This document shows positions 9,728 to 18,888 of a stretch of 64,000 nucleotides of DNA, one piece after another. The stretch is taken from positions 4,774,001 through 4,838,000 of the forward strand of contig NZ_LT907988.1 in the NCBI RefSeq assembly GCF_900089455.2, given 5' to 3'. The position numbers and the translations under genes were made by a program. Below the pieces are notes generated by a model. That model was not told the DNA's origin. It saw nothing but the letters and a program-made list of their open reading frames with translations, and made no database searches. Positions within the stretch are counted from its first letter, which is position 1. The number at the start of each line of letters is the position of its first letter. Source of the stretch: Orrella dioscoreae (GTDB taxonomy: Bacteria; Pseudomonadota; Gammaproteobacteria; Burkholderiales; Burkholderiaceae_B).

Positions 9728-9807
9728 GCCCCATGCGCCGCGCGGCCGGGCGCGCGGACGTTGGTGGTAAGGTTGGCGCTTTCCAACCGCCCGCCCCCAC
9801 GTCCGCG

Positions 9808-10737
9808 ATGTACACGCTCAAGCAGATGGAAGCGTTCTATTGGAGCGCCGTGCTGGGCAGCTTCAGCGCCTCGTCGCAGAAGCTGCACACCACCCAGTCG
9901 GCCATCGCCAAGCGCGTGGCCGAGCTGGAGTCCTTCGCCGGCGGCCCGCTGCTCAACCGCCAGACCCGCGCGCTGACGCTGACCGCCCAGGGCCGCAAGC
10001 TCTTCGACCTGGCGGGCGAGATGCTGGAGCTCAACACCCGCATCGCGCTGCGCATGGGCGACGCCCACACGCTGGCGGGCACCGTCAGGCTGGGCGCCAC
10101 CGAGCTCATCGGACTCACGTGGCTGGCCACCCTCATCGACCAGAGCACCCGCCGCTATCCACGCCTGCAACTGCTGCCCGAGATCGACGGCGGCATGACG
10201 CTCTACAAGCGCCTGGCCGAAGACTCGCTGGACGTGGCGCTGATGCCCGGCCCGTTCTGGAGCTATGAATACGACTGCGTGCCGCTGGCCTCCATCCGCA
10301 ACGTCTGGATGGCCAGCCCGCGCCTGGGCATCGACACCAGCCAGGTGCTGTCGCCCTTCGACCTGGTGCAGCACCCCGTCATTACCCAGCCCACCAACTC
10401 GGCCCTGACGCACCTGTACGACGCCTGGTTTGCCGAGCAGGGCATGGGCGTGAAGCGCGTGCTGACCTGCAACAGCCTGGGGCTGGTGGCGCAACTGACC
10501 ATGCTGGGGCTGGGCATCAGCTACCTGCCGCCCTCGTATTTCGCGCCGCTCACGAGCCGGGGCGACCTGGTGCAGCTGAATGTCGCCCCCGACCTGCCGC
10601 GGGTGCATTACTACGCCGTCTACAAGAAGACCGTCATGAGCCCCCTGGTGGCGAAAGTGATCGAGATGGCGCAGGAAGTCTGCAATTTCGAAGGCGGTGG
10701 CAGCTTCATCGGGCCTGCGCACGCGCACGCCGGCTGA
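9808..10737 (+). CDS. LysR-family transcriptional regulator (cassette 1)
   Basis: A 309-residue LysR protein with an N-terminal winged helix-turn-helix (FSASSQKLHTTQSAIAKRV) and a C-terminal effector-binding fold. The start is the ATG at 9808, giving the normal MYTLKQMEAFY opening; an ATG 75 bases upstream would add a poor extension. It reads the same way as the cassette and lies last in it rather than divergent, which is less usual for LysR. It resembles the regulator at 13934-14842 in its N-terminus. It probably controls the aldolase-aminotransferase-importer operon. Confidence 0.88.
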   Translation: MYTLKQMEAFYWSAVLGSFSASSQKLHTTQSAIAKRVAELESFAGGPLLNRQTRALTLTAQGRKLFDLAGEMLELNTRIALRMGDAHTLAGTVRLGATELIGLTWLATLIDQSTRRYPRLQLLPEIDGGMTLYKRLAEDSLDVALMPGPFWSYEYDCVPLASIRNVWMASPRLGIDTSQVLSPFDLVQHPVITQPTNSALTHLYDAWFAEQGMGVKRVLTCNSLGLVAQLTMLGLGISYLPPSYFAPLTSRGDLVQLNVAPDLPRVHYYAVYKKTVMSPLVAKVIEMAQEVCNFEGGGSFIGPAHAHAG

Positions 10738-10823
10738 AAGGCCGCTCTCCACGCGCTTACCGCAAGACCCGCGCCAGACCCGCGTCGGCGGCGCCAGGGA
10801 GCGCCCGTCACGCAACGCCTGCC

Positions 10824-11525
10824 TTATACAGGCAGGCCTTTGGCGCGCAATATCGCGTCGAATCGTTCCGGGTCCGTCGTACCCGCCCGATTGCCCGCGC
10901 GGATCTGCGCTTCCTTTTCCAGGTGCAGCCGGGTGCGGCGCAACACATCCTGTGCCTGGGCGGCCGGCACCGCGATGACGCCATCCGCGTCGCCCACGAT
11001 CACGTCACCGGGCGAGACGGCCAGTCCCGCGCAGGCGATGGCGACATTGATTTCTCCAGGCCCGTCCTTGCTGGGTCCACGGTGCGTGTGGCCCTTGGCA
11101 AAGATGGGCATCCCCGGCTCGGCCCACTCCACCCGGTCACGGATGGCGCCATCGATGACCAGGCCCGCCAGGCCCCGGGCGATGCAGGTGGTGCGCATCA
11201 GGCCGCCCACCAGCGCCTGCGTGAGATCGCCGCCCCCGTCGATCACCAGCACGTCTCCCGGGCGCGCCATCTCGAGCGCCTTGTGGATCATCAGGTTGTC
11301 GCCCGGCCGCACGCGGACGGTAAAAGCGTTCCCACACAACACGGTTTCCAGCCCCGCGTGGTATTGGCGCAAGCCCAGGGTGCCCACGTTCCGGCTCATG
11401 GCGTCGCCAATCGCGGCCACGGGCAACGCGCGATAGGCGGCCAGCGTCTCGGCGTCGGCCCCCGCCGCGCGAGGATGGATGCGGTAACCCGCGGGCCACT
11501 GGATGGAAGAAGTATCGGCAATCAC
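10824..11525 (-). CDS. RraA-like / HMG aldolase family protein (cassette 2)
   Basis: A 233-residue second member of the RraA/HMG aldolase family, with R129-D130 in IDGAIRD and the loop IDGGGDLTQALVGG. The start is GTG at 11525, with a GGAG 9 bases ahead and just downstream of the Bug gene stop. Longer frames run back into the Bug gene. Like the copy at 4778-5458 it is linked to an aminotransferase and a LysR gene. It is predicted to cleave or decarboxylate a 2-oxo-4-hydroxy acid. The substrate may differ from copy 1, because the two differ clearly outside the motifs. Confidence 0.85.
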   Translation of the reverse strand: MIADTSSIQWPAGYRIHPRAAGADAETLAAYRALPVAAIGDAMSRNVGTLGLRQYHAGLETVLCGNAFTVRVRPGDNLMIHKALEMARPGDVLVIDGGGDLTQALVGGLMRTTCIARGLAGLVIDGAIRDRVEWAEPGMPIFAKGHTHRGPSKDGPGEINVAIACAGLAVSPGDVIVGDADGVIAVPAAQAQDVLRRTRLHLEKEAQIRAGNRAGTTDPERFDAILRAKGLPV

Positions 11526-11574
11526 GTCACTGGTCTCCGTGGCGGCCGCGGGTGATCGACCCGCGGCCTGGTGC

Positions 11575-12558
11575 TTACAACTGGATGTCGGCCTTCTTGA
11601 CGAGATCGCCCCACTTCTTGCGATCGGCCTCGAGGAATGCAGCGAACTGCGCCGGGGTGCTGCCCACGGGTTCGATGCCGTCGCGCTCGAAGCGCTGCCG
11701 GATCTCCGGATCCGCCAGCACACGCGCCATCGCCTGCTGCAAGGTTTTCACCGCGGCGGCAGGCACGCCGGGGCCCGTGCACAGGCCGGTCCAGGGCGAG
11801 GGATTGAAGCCGGGCAGGCCGGACTCTTCGGTGGTCGGCAGGTCCGGCAGGCCGGGCAGGCGACGATCGCTGGCCACCGCCAGCGCTTTCAAGGTACCCG
11901 ATGAAATATAGGGTGCGGAGCTGACAGCCTGGTCGAACATGAGCGACACGAGGCCGCTGGTCAGATCGACCATCGCCTGGCCGGCGCCCTTGTAGGGAAC
12001 GTGGACGATGTCGATGCCCGCCTGCGTGCGCAGCATCTCCCCTGCCAGGTGCGCCGTCGTGCCGTTACCCGATGAGGCGAAGTTGACCTTGCCCGGGTTG
12101 GCCCTGGCGTATTGCAGGAATTCACCCACGTTGGACACAGGCAGTTGCTTGCTGACCAGCATGAGATAGGGCGTGTTGCCAATCTGCGTGACCGGCGTGA
12201 TGTCCTTCACGTCGAAAGGCATGCGAACGGGCAGGAACGGCTGGATCGACAGCGTGCCGGTGGTGCACATGAACACCATGTGGCCATCCGGGGCGGCCTT
12301 GACGACGGCGTCAGCCGCGATATTGCCGCCCGCGCCAGGACGGTTCTCGACCACCACCGACTGCTTCAGCTCGGCCTCGAGCTTGGGCGCGAGCAGGCGG
12401 GCGATGATGTCATTGGAGCCGCCCGGCGCGAATCCCACGATCAGCCTGACGGGCTTGCTTGGAAAGTCGGCGGCACGCGCGAACGGCGTTGCCACCGTGA
12501 ACATCGCCGCGATGGCCGCTGCGCCGGAAATGCGTTTGAAGATTGCCTTGGCTGGCAT
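11575..12558 (-). CDS. Bug/TctC-family periplasmic binding protein
   Basis: A 327-residue receptor of the tripartite tricarboxylate transporter type, with a signal peptide of about 29 residues (ending FARA|ADFPSKP). The family opening PVRLIVGFAPGGSNDIIARL follows, with the usual length of about 325. The ATG at 12558 has AAGGGG just upstream. Bug proteins bind carboxylates or amides in the periplasm. No TctA or TctB membrane gene is in the window, so the partner must lie elsewhere. It sits between the aminotransferase and aldolase of cassette 2 and is the probable uptake receptor for that pathway. Confidence 0.9.
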   Translation of the reverse strand: MPAKAIFKRISGAAAIAAMFTVATPFARAADFPSKPVRLIVGFAPGGSNDIIARLLAPKLEAELKQSVVVENRPGAGGNIAADAVVKAAPDGHMVFMCTTGTLSIQPFLPVRMPFDVKDITPVTQIGNTPYLMLVSKQLPVSNVGEFLQYARANPGKVNFASSGNGTTAHLAGEMLRTQAGIDIVHVPYKGAGQAMVDLTSGLVSLMFDQAVSSAPYISSGTLKALAVASDRRLPGLPDLPTTEESGLPGFNPSPWTGLCTGPGVPAAAVKTLQQAMARVLADPEIRQRFERDGIEPVGSTPAQFAAFLEADRKKWGDLVKKADIQL

Positions 12559-12593
12559 GTTTTTCCCCTTGTCATTGAGATGGTTTTGTTGAA

Positions 12594-13793
12594 TCAACCC
12601 AGCTGTGCTCGAGCCTGGGCAATGCGCCGACACCCCTCTTCCAACACCGCTACGCTGGCGGCGAATGAAATGCGGAAATGCGTGTCCACGCCATAGGCAG
12701 AGCCTTGCAGCACCGCCAGATTCTGGGCATTGAGCAAATGAAGCACCCATTGCTCGCTGTTTTCCAGCCGGGAGCCATCCGGCAAGGTGGCGCCATACAA
12801 GGCATCGCACGCCGGAAACACATAGAAGGCGCCTTCCGGACTGGCGCAGCGGATGCCATCGATGGCATTGAGCGCCTCGACCACGCGATCCCGCCGCTCC
12901 TGGAAACGTTCGCGGCTTTGCGCGATGAAATCCTGGGGGCCTGTCAACGCGGCCAACGCCGCGGCCTGGCTGACGGAGCTGGGATTGGAGGTGCTCTGCG
13001 ACTGCAGCTTCGTCATGGCCTTGATGAGCGCGACGGGCGCGCCCGCGTAGCCGATGCGCCAACCCGTCATGGCATACGCCTTCGACACGCCATTGAGCGT
13101 CAGGGTGCGCGCCCTGAGCGCGGGCGCGACCTGCGCCAGGGTGTGGAAGACACGACCGTCATACAGCAGATGCTCATAGATATCGTCGGTCAGTATCCAG
13201 ACCTGGGGGTGCCTGAGCAGCACCTCGGCCAGCGCCAGCAGGTCCGCCTTCGTGTAATTGGCGCCGCTGGGATTGTTCGGCCCGTTCAGGATCAGCCAAC
13301 GGGTATTCGGCGTGATGGCGCGCTCGAGCGCCTCGGGCTGCAGCCGGAAGCCGTCCTCCGCCCGCGTGTCGACGATCACCGGCGTGCCATTTGCCAGCAG
13401 GGTGATGTCTGGATACGAGACCCAGTAGGGCGCCGGCACGATGACTTCATCACCGGTATCCACGGTGGCCATGATCGCGTTGAAGATGATCTGCTTGGCC
13501 CCTGTACTGACGATGATTTCATCGATGCCGTAATCCAGCCCGTTCTCACGCGCGAACTTGGCCTGGATGGCCTCGCGCAACGCAACGGTGCCCGCCACGT
13601 CGGTGTAGCGCGTCTGCCCCGCGTTCATCGCGCGGAAGGCCGCTGCGCGGATGTGCTCGGGCGTATCGAAGTCGGGCTCGCCCGACGTCAGGCTGACGAT
13701 ATCCCGCCCCTGGGCACGCAACTGCCGAGCGTGTTGGCCAGCCATGGAGCTGGGGGAGGGTTTGATTCGCTGAAGCCTTTCCGCAAGACGCAT
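12594..13793 (-). CDS. Class I PLP-dependent aminotransferase (cassette 2)
   Basis: A 399-residue aminotransferase of the same group as the gene at 5458-6669, with PLP lysine K238 in NGVSKAYAMTGWRIGY and a GPNNPSG motif near 171. It heads a three-gene operon running aminotransferase, Bug receptor, aldolase, divergent from the LysR gene at 13934. The predicted role is exchange of an amino acid and its 2-oxoacid before aldol cleavage. Confidence 0.9.
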   Translation of the reverse strand: MRLAERLQRIKPSPSSMAGQHARQLRAQGRDIVSLTSGEPDFDTPEHIRAAAFRAMNAGQTRYTDVAGTVALREAIQAKFARENGLDYGIDEIIVSTGAKQIIFNAIMATVDTGDEVIVPAPYWVSYPDITLLANGTPVIVDTRAEDGFRLQPEALERAITPNTRWLILNGPNNPSGANYTKADLLALAEVLLRHPQVWILTDDIYEHLLYDGRVFHTLAQVAPALRARTLTLNGVSKAYAMTGWRIGYAGAPVALIKAMTKLQSQSTSNPSSVSQAAALAALTGPQDFIAQSRERFQERRDRVVEALNAIDGIRCASPEGAFYVFPACDALYGATLPDGSRLENSEQWVLHLLNAQNLAVLQGSAYGVDTHFRISFAASVAVLEEGCRRIAQARAQLG

Positions 13794-13933
13794 TGCCGAT
13801 CCTGAATCCGTTGAACAGTGTCAGGATTATCGATACGATCAGCCTCGTCGGGTTAGCGAGTAATCGGCATACCCGGCCATGCCAAATTGGCAGGATGCCC
13901 GGTACGCACCCGCGTACAACCGACTCTGCAGCA

Positions 13934-14842
13934 ATGAATCCCACCTTCAAACAGCTCGAGGCCTTCTACCTCAGTGCGAAACTGGGCAGCCTGAGCGCCG
14001 CCGCCGCCACGCTGCACACCACGCAATCCGCCATCTCCAAGCGTGTCGGCGACCTGGAAGCCGAACTCGGCGAGCGCGTGCTCCACCGCAGCAACGCAGG
14101 CATCAGCATCACACCGGTAGGGGAACGCCTGCTGCCCATGGCGGAAGAGGCCTTGCGCCTGCGCAAGCGCATGGCGGAGGCCTCGGGCGGGTCCTCCCCA
14201 CTTGCCGGCCGGGTCCGCATCGGTGTCACCGAACTGACAGCCTTGACCTGGCTTGGCGCACTCATCAGCGCACTGAGCCGCGAACATCCCGGGCTCACGC
14301 TGGAACCGCGCGTGGCGCCCGGCCTGCAACTGATCGAACAGTTGCGTCAGCACGAACTCGACATGGCCATCGTGCCCGGCAACTATTGGGGCGACGAGTT
14401 CCGCCTGATCAGCGTCGGAGTCGTGGAGAACGTGTGGATGGCAAGTCCGGCCCTGGGGGTGCCCGACACGCCGATGCGGCCGCGGGACTTCGCGCTCTAC
14501 CCATTCCTGGAGCAGTCGCATGACTCCAGCAAGAGCCGGTACTACCGTCCATGGCTGGAAGAACATGGATTCCAGTTCAATCGGGTCTTCTCGACCAACA
14601 GCCTGGCGGTGCTTGGCGAGTTGACCATCGACGGCTTTGGCATCAGCCAGCTGTGCCCGGCCTATTTCCGCCCTGAACTGGATGCCGGGCTGCTGAAGAT
14701 CGTCTACAGCCATCCCATGCCTCCGCCCATGACCTACAGCGCCGTCTTCCACCAGGACACGCTGGACGAAAGGAAGGAGATCATTGCCCGGCGCGCATCC
14801 GAGCTGTGCGATTTTTCCCGGCGCCGGCGCCTGGCCGGCTGA
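13934..14842 (+). CDS. LysR-family transcriptional regulator (cassette 2)
   Basis: A 302-residue LysR protein. The helix-turn-helix is in LSAAAATLHTTQSAISKRV. The ATG at 13934 gives the canonical MNPTFKQLEAFYLS opening, close to the MYTLKQMEAFYWS of the cassette 1 regulator. It is divergent from the aminotransferase, with 140 bases between the starts, the classical LysR layout for controlling its neighbour and itself. Confidence 0.9.
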   Translation: MNPTFKQLEAFYLSAKLGSLSAAAATLHTTQSAISKRVGDLEAELGERVLHRSNAGISITPVGERLLPMAEEALRLRKRMAEASGGSSPLAGRVRIGVTELTALTWLGALISALSREHPGLTLEPRVAPGLQLIEQLRQHELDMAIVPGNYWGDEFRLISVGVVENVWMASPALGVPDTPMRPRDFALYPFLEQSHDSSKSRYYRPWLEEHGFQFNRVFSTNSLAVLGELTIDGFGISQLCPAYFRPELDAGLLKIVYSHPMPPPMTYSAVFHQDTLDERKEIIARRASELCDFSRRRRLAG

Positions 14843-15026
14843 TCGCGGGCGTCGGGCAGGGCGGCCTCGCCGGGCTCGTCGCCACTCGCGTTACGCGACG
14901 ATACTGACTTTTCAACGCTGTAAGCGGTTGAATCAATCCGCCCCATCGTGCGCCCGCCCTCCTAAGATGCTGGGCATGATTGCACCTGCCTCTCCCCCCG
15001 CCCGCCCTTTTCTCCCACCCCGTTCG

Positions 15027-16049
15027 ATGCGTTCCCGCTGGCAGCCACGCCTGCTTGCCGCCGCGCTGGCGGCCGCCTGCGCCGGCCCCGGACTCGTGCT
15101 GGCCGATACCGTCTGGCTGCAGAACGGCGACCGCCTGACCGGCAAGATCCGCCTGCTGGACGCCGGCAAGCTGAGCCTGGAGACCGATTACGGCGGCACC
15201 ATCACGCTGGACTGGAACAAGGTCAAGACGCTGGAGAGCAGCGAAGAGATCCTGGTGCGCGACGAAGCCCTGAAGGATGAATACCTGGCCAAGCTGCAAC
15301 GCGGCGAACCGGGGCATGTGATCGTGGCCACCAGCGAGACGCGGCAGACCAGGCCGCTGCCCGAGCTCGACCAGGTCATGCGCCCGCGCCCCTTCATCAA
15401 CGACGCCATCTGGAAAGGCACCATCAACATGGGGCTGAATTACAAGACGGCCTCCACCAAGACCGAGGACTACAGGCTCGATGCCGACACCGAGTTGCGC
15501 CACGGCCGCTGGCGCCACCAGGGCTCGGTCGACTACGAGCGCAAGAAGGACAACGACCAGCTCACCGGCGACAAGTACGCCCTGTCGGCATCCAGCGACC
15601 ACTTCATCAGCGACAAGTTCTTCTGGCAGGGGCGCGGGCTGTACCGCCGCAACAAGATTGAGGACCTGTCGCGCCAGGCGGGCGTGGGCACCGGCCCGGG
15701 CTACCAGTTCTGGGACAACGAGCTGGGCGCGTTCTCATTGACCGGCCTGCTGGGGCGCATGAACTACCGCTACCGCGATGGCGCCTCGGACGAGTTCTAC
15801 GCCGCCAGCGTGCGCTGGGACTACAAGCGCTATCTGTACAGCCAGCGCCTGGAGCTCTTCACCGCGGGCGAAGTGATGCGTCCGCTGGACAACGCGGCCG
15901 ACATCAGCCTGGATGCCGCCGCCGGCGTGCGCTACCGCATGACCGACTGGGTGTCGTGGTTCCTGACGTACTCGCGCAACCAGGTAAGCGGCGGGCGCCA
16001 GAGCCTGAACGAGAAACGCATCACGACCGGACTGGGCCTGACCTGGTAG
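15027..16049 (+). CDS. DUF481 (YdiY-like) outer membrane protein
   Basis: A 340-residue exported protein. From the ATG at 15027 it begins with an excellent signal peptide (MRSRWQPRLLAAALAAACAG, cleaved near VLA|DT). In-frame ATGs at 14967 and 14976 would add a proline-rich stretch with no ribosome site. A short domain that opens WLQNGDRLTGKI is followed by a C-terminal half with alternating aromatic/polar beta strands ending in LGLTW, as in the DUF481 barrel. The role is unknown. It is monocistronic. Confidence 0.8.
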   Translation: MRSRWQPRLLAAALAAACAGPGLVLADTVWLQNGDRLTGKIRLLDAGKLSLETDYGGTITLDWNKVKTLESSEEILVRDEALKDEYLAKLQRGEPGHVIVATSETRQTRPLPELDQVMRPRPFINDAIWKGTINMGLNYKTASTKTEDYRLDADTELRHGRWRHQGSVDYERKKDNDQLTGDKYALSASSDHFISDKFFWQGRGLYRRNKIEDLSRQAGVGTGPGYQFWDNELGAFSLTGLLGRMNYRYRDGASDEFYAASVRWDYKRYLYSQRLELFTAGEVMRPLDNAADISLDAAAGVRYRMTDWVSWFLTYSRNQVSGGRQSLNEKRITTGLGLTW

Positions 16050-16065
16050 ATCCAGGCCGGCACAT

Positions 16066-16131
16066 GGTTATTCGAATTATTTATTTTGCGCATTATTTTT
16101 TGAATCTATCATGCAAAAAATGATTCGAACC
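16066..16131. promoter_or_regulatory. AT-rich dyad upstream of sulfonate-type operon
   Basis: In strongly GC-rich surroundings, 16066-16131 is AT-rich. Its ends form an imperfect inverted repeat: GGTTATTCGAATTATTT at 16066-16082 and, reversed, GGTTCGAATCATTT (16118-16131). It lies just before the ABC operon and is a candidate operator/promoter. No regulator is assigned. Confidence 0.35.
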
Positions 16132-16180
16132 CCGTGCTGGCGCCCGTCGTGGGACCAGCCGTCGCATGACGGAGTCCCCC

Positions 16181-17047
16181 ATGTCCAGCCTGCCAGGCGC
16201 CCTGCGCGGCGACGCGCCGCCCGCCACCGTTACGGCACCAGCGCCCATTGCACGGCGGCGCCTGTCGCCACCCAACCTCGGTGAGCGCGCGCTGGCCCTG
16301 ATCTCCTGGGCCGTCCCTTGCCTGTTGCTGCTGGTGTGGGAAGGGCTGGCCCGCGCGGGGTTTCTGTCTCCACAAGTCCTGCCGGCCCCCAGCCGCGTGC
16401 TCGACTCCGCGTTGGCGCTGATCCGTGAAGGCCGGCTGCTGACAGACCTGGGGGTCAGCCTGTTGCGGGCCTTCGTGGGCTTCGCCATCGGCGGCGCCAT
16501 CGGGTTCTCGCTGGGCACCGCGGTGGGCTTCTCCCGCCTGGCCGAAGCCTTCCTTGACCGCAGCATCCAGATGGTCCGCGCCATTCCCTTCCTCGCGCTG
16601 CTGCCGCTGGTGATCGTCTGGTTCGGCGTGGACGAAGGAGGCAAGATCTTCCTGGTGGCGCTGGGCGTGGCGTTCCCCATCTACATCAACACCGTGCTGG
16701 GTATCCGGCAGGTCGATCCCAAGCTGGTGGAACTGGGCCGCGTCATCGGGCTTGGCACCGGCCAGCTCATCCGCCGCATCATCCTGCCCGGCGCGCTGCC
16801 CTCGATCCTGACAGGCGTGCGCTACGCGATCGCCACCGCCTGGCTGGCGCTGGTGGTGGCCGAGACCGTCGCCACCACCTCCGGCATCGGCTTTCTGGCC
16901 ATGGACGCGCGGGAGTTCCTGCGCACCGACATCATCGTGCTGGCCATCTTGATCTACGCCCTCATCGGCGTGCTGGCCGACGCCATTGCCCGCCAACTGG
17001 AACGGCGTCTCCTGTCGTGGCACGCCAACTACGCCCGCAGGAGCTGA
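16181..17047 (+). CDS. Sulfonate/nitrate-type ABC transporter permease (SsuC-like)
   Basis: A 288-residue inner membrane permease with about six hydrophobic segments and the family segment VRAIPFLALLPLVIVWFG, plus the EAA loop ELGRVIGLGTGQLIRRIILP. It belongs to the SsuC/TauC group. The ATG at 16181 is preferred because GGAG lies 6 bases ahead; the ATG at 16166 would add five residues. It leads an operon of permease, ATPase, binding protein and molybdoenzyme. Its ligand is probably an organosulfur compound, inferred from the neighbours. Confidence 0.85.
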   Translation: MSSLPGALRGDAPPATVTAPAPIARRRLSPPNLGERALALISWAVPCLLLLVWEGLARAGFLSPQVLPAPSRVLDSALALIREGRLLTDLGVSLLRAFVGFAIGGAIGFSLGTAVGFSRLAEAFLDRSIQMVRAIPFLALLPLVIVWFGVDEGGKIFLVALGVAFPIYINTVLGIRQVDPKLVELGRVIGLGTGQLIRRIILPGALPSILTGVRYAIATAWLALVVAETVATTSGIGFLAMDAREFLRTDIIVLAILIYALIGVLADAIARQLERRLLSWHANYARRS

Positions 17048-17049
17048 GC

Positions 17050-17793
17050 ATGGGACAGACACACGCAGGCACGCAACGCGCGGACCGCGCGGTCCAGGTA
17101 CGGGGACTGGTTCGGCGCTACGGCGAGCGCGCAGTCATCCAGCACCTGGACCTGGATATCGACCGCGGCGAGTTCGTCGCGCTGCTGGGTGAAAGCGGCT
17201 GCGGCAAGACCACGCTGCTGCGCGCGCTGGCGGGCCTGGACCCGGTGGACGGCGGACGCATCGCCGGCCCGCGCCAGCCCGCAGTGGTATTCCAGGAGCA
17301 CCGCCTGCTGCCATGGGACAGCCTGTGGCGCAACGTCTCGCTGGGCCTGGCGGACGCAGAGGGACGAAGCCGCGCGCAAGCCGCGCTTGCCGAGGTCGGC
17401 CTGGGAGAGCGGCTCGAGGACTGGCCGCGCAATCTGTCGGGTGGCCAGGCGCAACGCGTGGCGCTGGCCCGCGCGCTGGTGCGCGAACCGCAACTGCTGC
17501 TGTTGGACGAACCGTTCGCGGCGCTGGACGCGCTGACCCGCATCAAGATGCATGGACTCATCCGGCAGCTGGTCGCGCGCCACCAGCCCGGCGTGCTGCT
17601 CGTCACGCACGACGTGGACGAGGCCATCGCGCTGGCCAGCCGGGCGCTCATCATGCGCGACGGGATGATCGCTGCCTCGTACACGATATCGCCGCAGGCC
17701 AACCTGCGCCGGAGCCATCCCGACGCCGTGGCGCTGCGCGATGCCCTGCTGGCCGAACTGGGCGTACAAGCCCCCGCCCCCCAGGCGGCCTGA
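17050..17793 (+). CDS. Sulfonate/nitrate-type ABC transporter ATPase (SsuB-like)
   Basis: A 247-residue ATPase with Walker A GESGCGKTT (48-56), signature NLSGGQAQR, Walker B LLLLDEPFAALD and His switch VTHDVDEA, the pattern of SsuB/TauB. It starts 2 bases after the permease stop. It energises uptake through the permease at 16181-17047. Confidence 0.9.
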   Translation: MGQTHAGTQRADRAVQVRGLVRRYGERAVIQHLDLDIDRGEFVALLGESGCGKTTLLRALAGLDPVDGGRIAGPRQPAVVFQEHRLLPWDSLWRNVSLGLADAEGRSRAQAALAEVGLGERLEDWPRNLSGGQAQRVALARALVREPQLLLLDEPFAALDALTRIKMHGLIRQLVARHQPGVLLVTHDVDEAIALASRALIMRDGMIAASYTISPQANLRRSHPDAVALRDALLAELGVQAPAPQAA

Positions 17794-17866
17794 GCCCCCC
17801 GACCGCTCTTCCTGCTTGCCGCGCGCCTGCGCGGCGGGCCTCGTTCACCCTGGAGATACCCGCGAC

Positions 17867-18871
17867 ATGGCTGCACACCCCCTGGACCCCAACCGCTTGC
17901 GGCGCACCCTGCTCAAAGGCGCCGCCTCGGCGGCGCTGGCAGCGCCCGCCTGGCCCCTGCTCGCGCAGCAGAAACGACCGGGCCGCAAGACCGACACCGT
18001 GCGTGTCGGCTACGGGCGTGGCGGCCTGCCGCTCATCGCCAAGCAGCGCGGCGAATTCGAAAAGACCCTGGCCGCGCAGGGCATCAAGGTGCAATGGGTG
18101 GGCCCCTTCCCCAACCACGCCCCGTCGTTGCAAGCGGTCACCGGCGGCAGCGCCGATTTCGGTTTCTGGGGCAGCTCCACGCCCGCACTGGCCGCCATCA
18201 TCGCGGGGTCGCCGCTCGTCTTCACGCAATTCGCCACCTATGAACCGCGCAGCACGGCCATCATCGTGAAACCCGACGCGGGCATCCACCGGATCGAGGA
18301 CCTGGTCGGCAAATCCGTGGCGGTCAATCGTTCAGGCCTGGGAGAGTTCCTGCTGGTGGCGGCCCTGGAGAAGCACGGCATCGCGCGCGACAAGGTGCGC
18401 TTCGTCTACCTGAACCCGCCCGACGCGGCGCCCGCCTTCACGCAAGGCAAGGTGGACGCATGGTCGATGTGGTCGCCGCAGGTCGACATCGCCCGCGAGG
18501 CCACCCAGGCGCGCGACATCTTCCTGGAAGGACGGGACCTGAGCTTCCTGATCGACTTCAGCTCGCTCCTCACCACGCGTCAGTTCGCCCAGGACAACCC
18601 GGCGCTCGTGCGCGCAGTCATCGATGCCTATGCCCAGGATGCCGCGTGGATCAACGGCAACACCCTGGCCGCGCAGACACTGGCGCAAAAGGAGGGCGGC
18701 TATGCCGATACTGTGCGCGACAAGCTGGTGGACTACCGCCAGCAGTGGGACTTCCACGAGGTGGACGATGCCGCCTTCCTGGACAAGTTCCAATTCGCCG
18801 CGGACTGGCTGTCCGAGCGCAAGATCCTGACCCAGGCCATCAAGGTGCGCGATCACCTGGTGCGCGTCTGA
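17867..18871 (+). CDS. Sulfonate-type ABC periplasmic binding protein (SsuA-like), probable Tat signal
   Basis: A 334-residue binding protein of the aliphatic sulfonate/nitrate/taurine class. The start at ATG 17867 has GGAG 11 bases ahead. The N-terminus has an Arg pair before a hydrophobic stretch (LRRTLLKGAASAALAAPA), which looks like a twin-arginine signal. The mature part has VGYGRGGLPLIAKQRGEFEK and GGSADFGFWGSSTPALAAI, typical of SsuA relatives. It lies between the ATPase and the molybdoenzyme. Confidence 0.85.
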   Translation: MAAHPLDPNRLRRTLLKGAASAALAAPAWPLLAQQKRPGRKTDTVRVGYGRGGLPLIAKQRGEFEKTLAAQGIKVQWVGPFPNHAPSLQAVTGGSADFGFWGSSTPALAAIIAGSPLVFTQFATYEPRSTAIIVKPDAGIHRIEDLVGKSVAVNRSGLGEFLLVAALEKHGIARDKVRFVYLNPPDAAPAFTQGKVDAWSMWSPQVDIAREATQARDIFLEGRDLSFLIDFSSLLTTRQFAQDNPALVRAVIDAYAQDAAWINGNTLAAQTLAQKEGGYADTVRDKLVDYRQQWDFHEVDDAAFLDKFQFAADWLSERKILTQAIKVRDHLVRV

Positions 18872-18888
18872 CGCGGCTTGGCGGCGGC

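Noticed and set aside
10817-10837. 8-bp hairpin over the stop of the cassette 2 aldolase
   Set aside because: There is no T-run on either strand, and half of it lies in the coding region; chance pairing cannot be excluded.
16118-16131. GGTTCGAATC on the minus strand, like a tRNA T-arm or att remnant
   Set aside because: No cloverleaf, acceptor stem or CCA end can be built around it, and no integrase is near. It fits better as part of an operator-like dyad.
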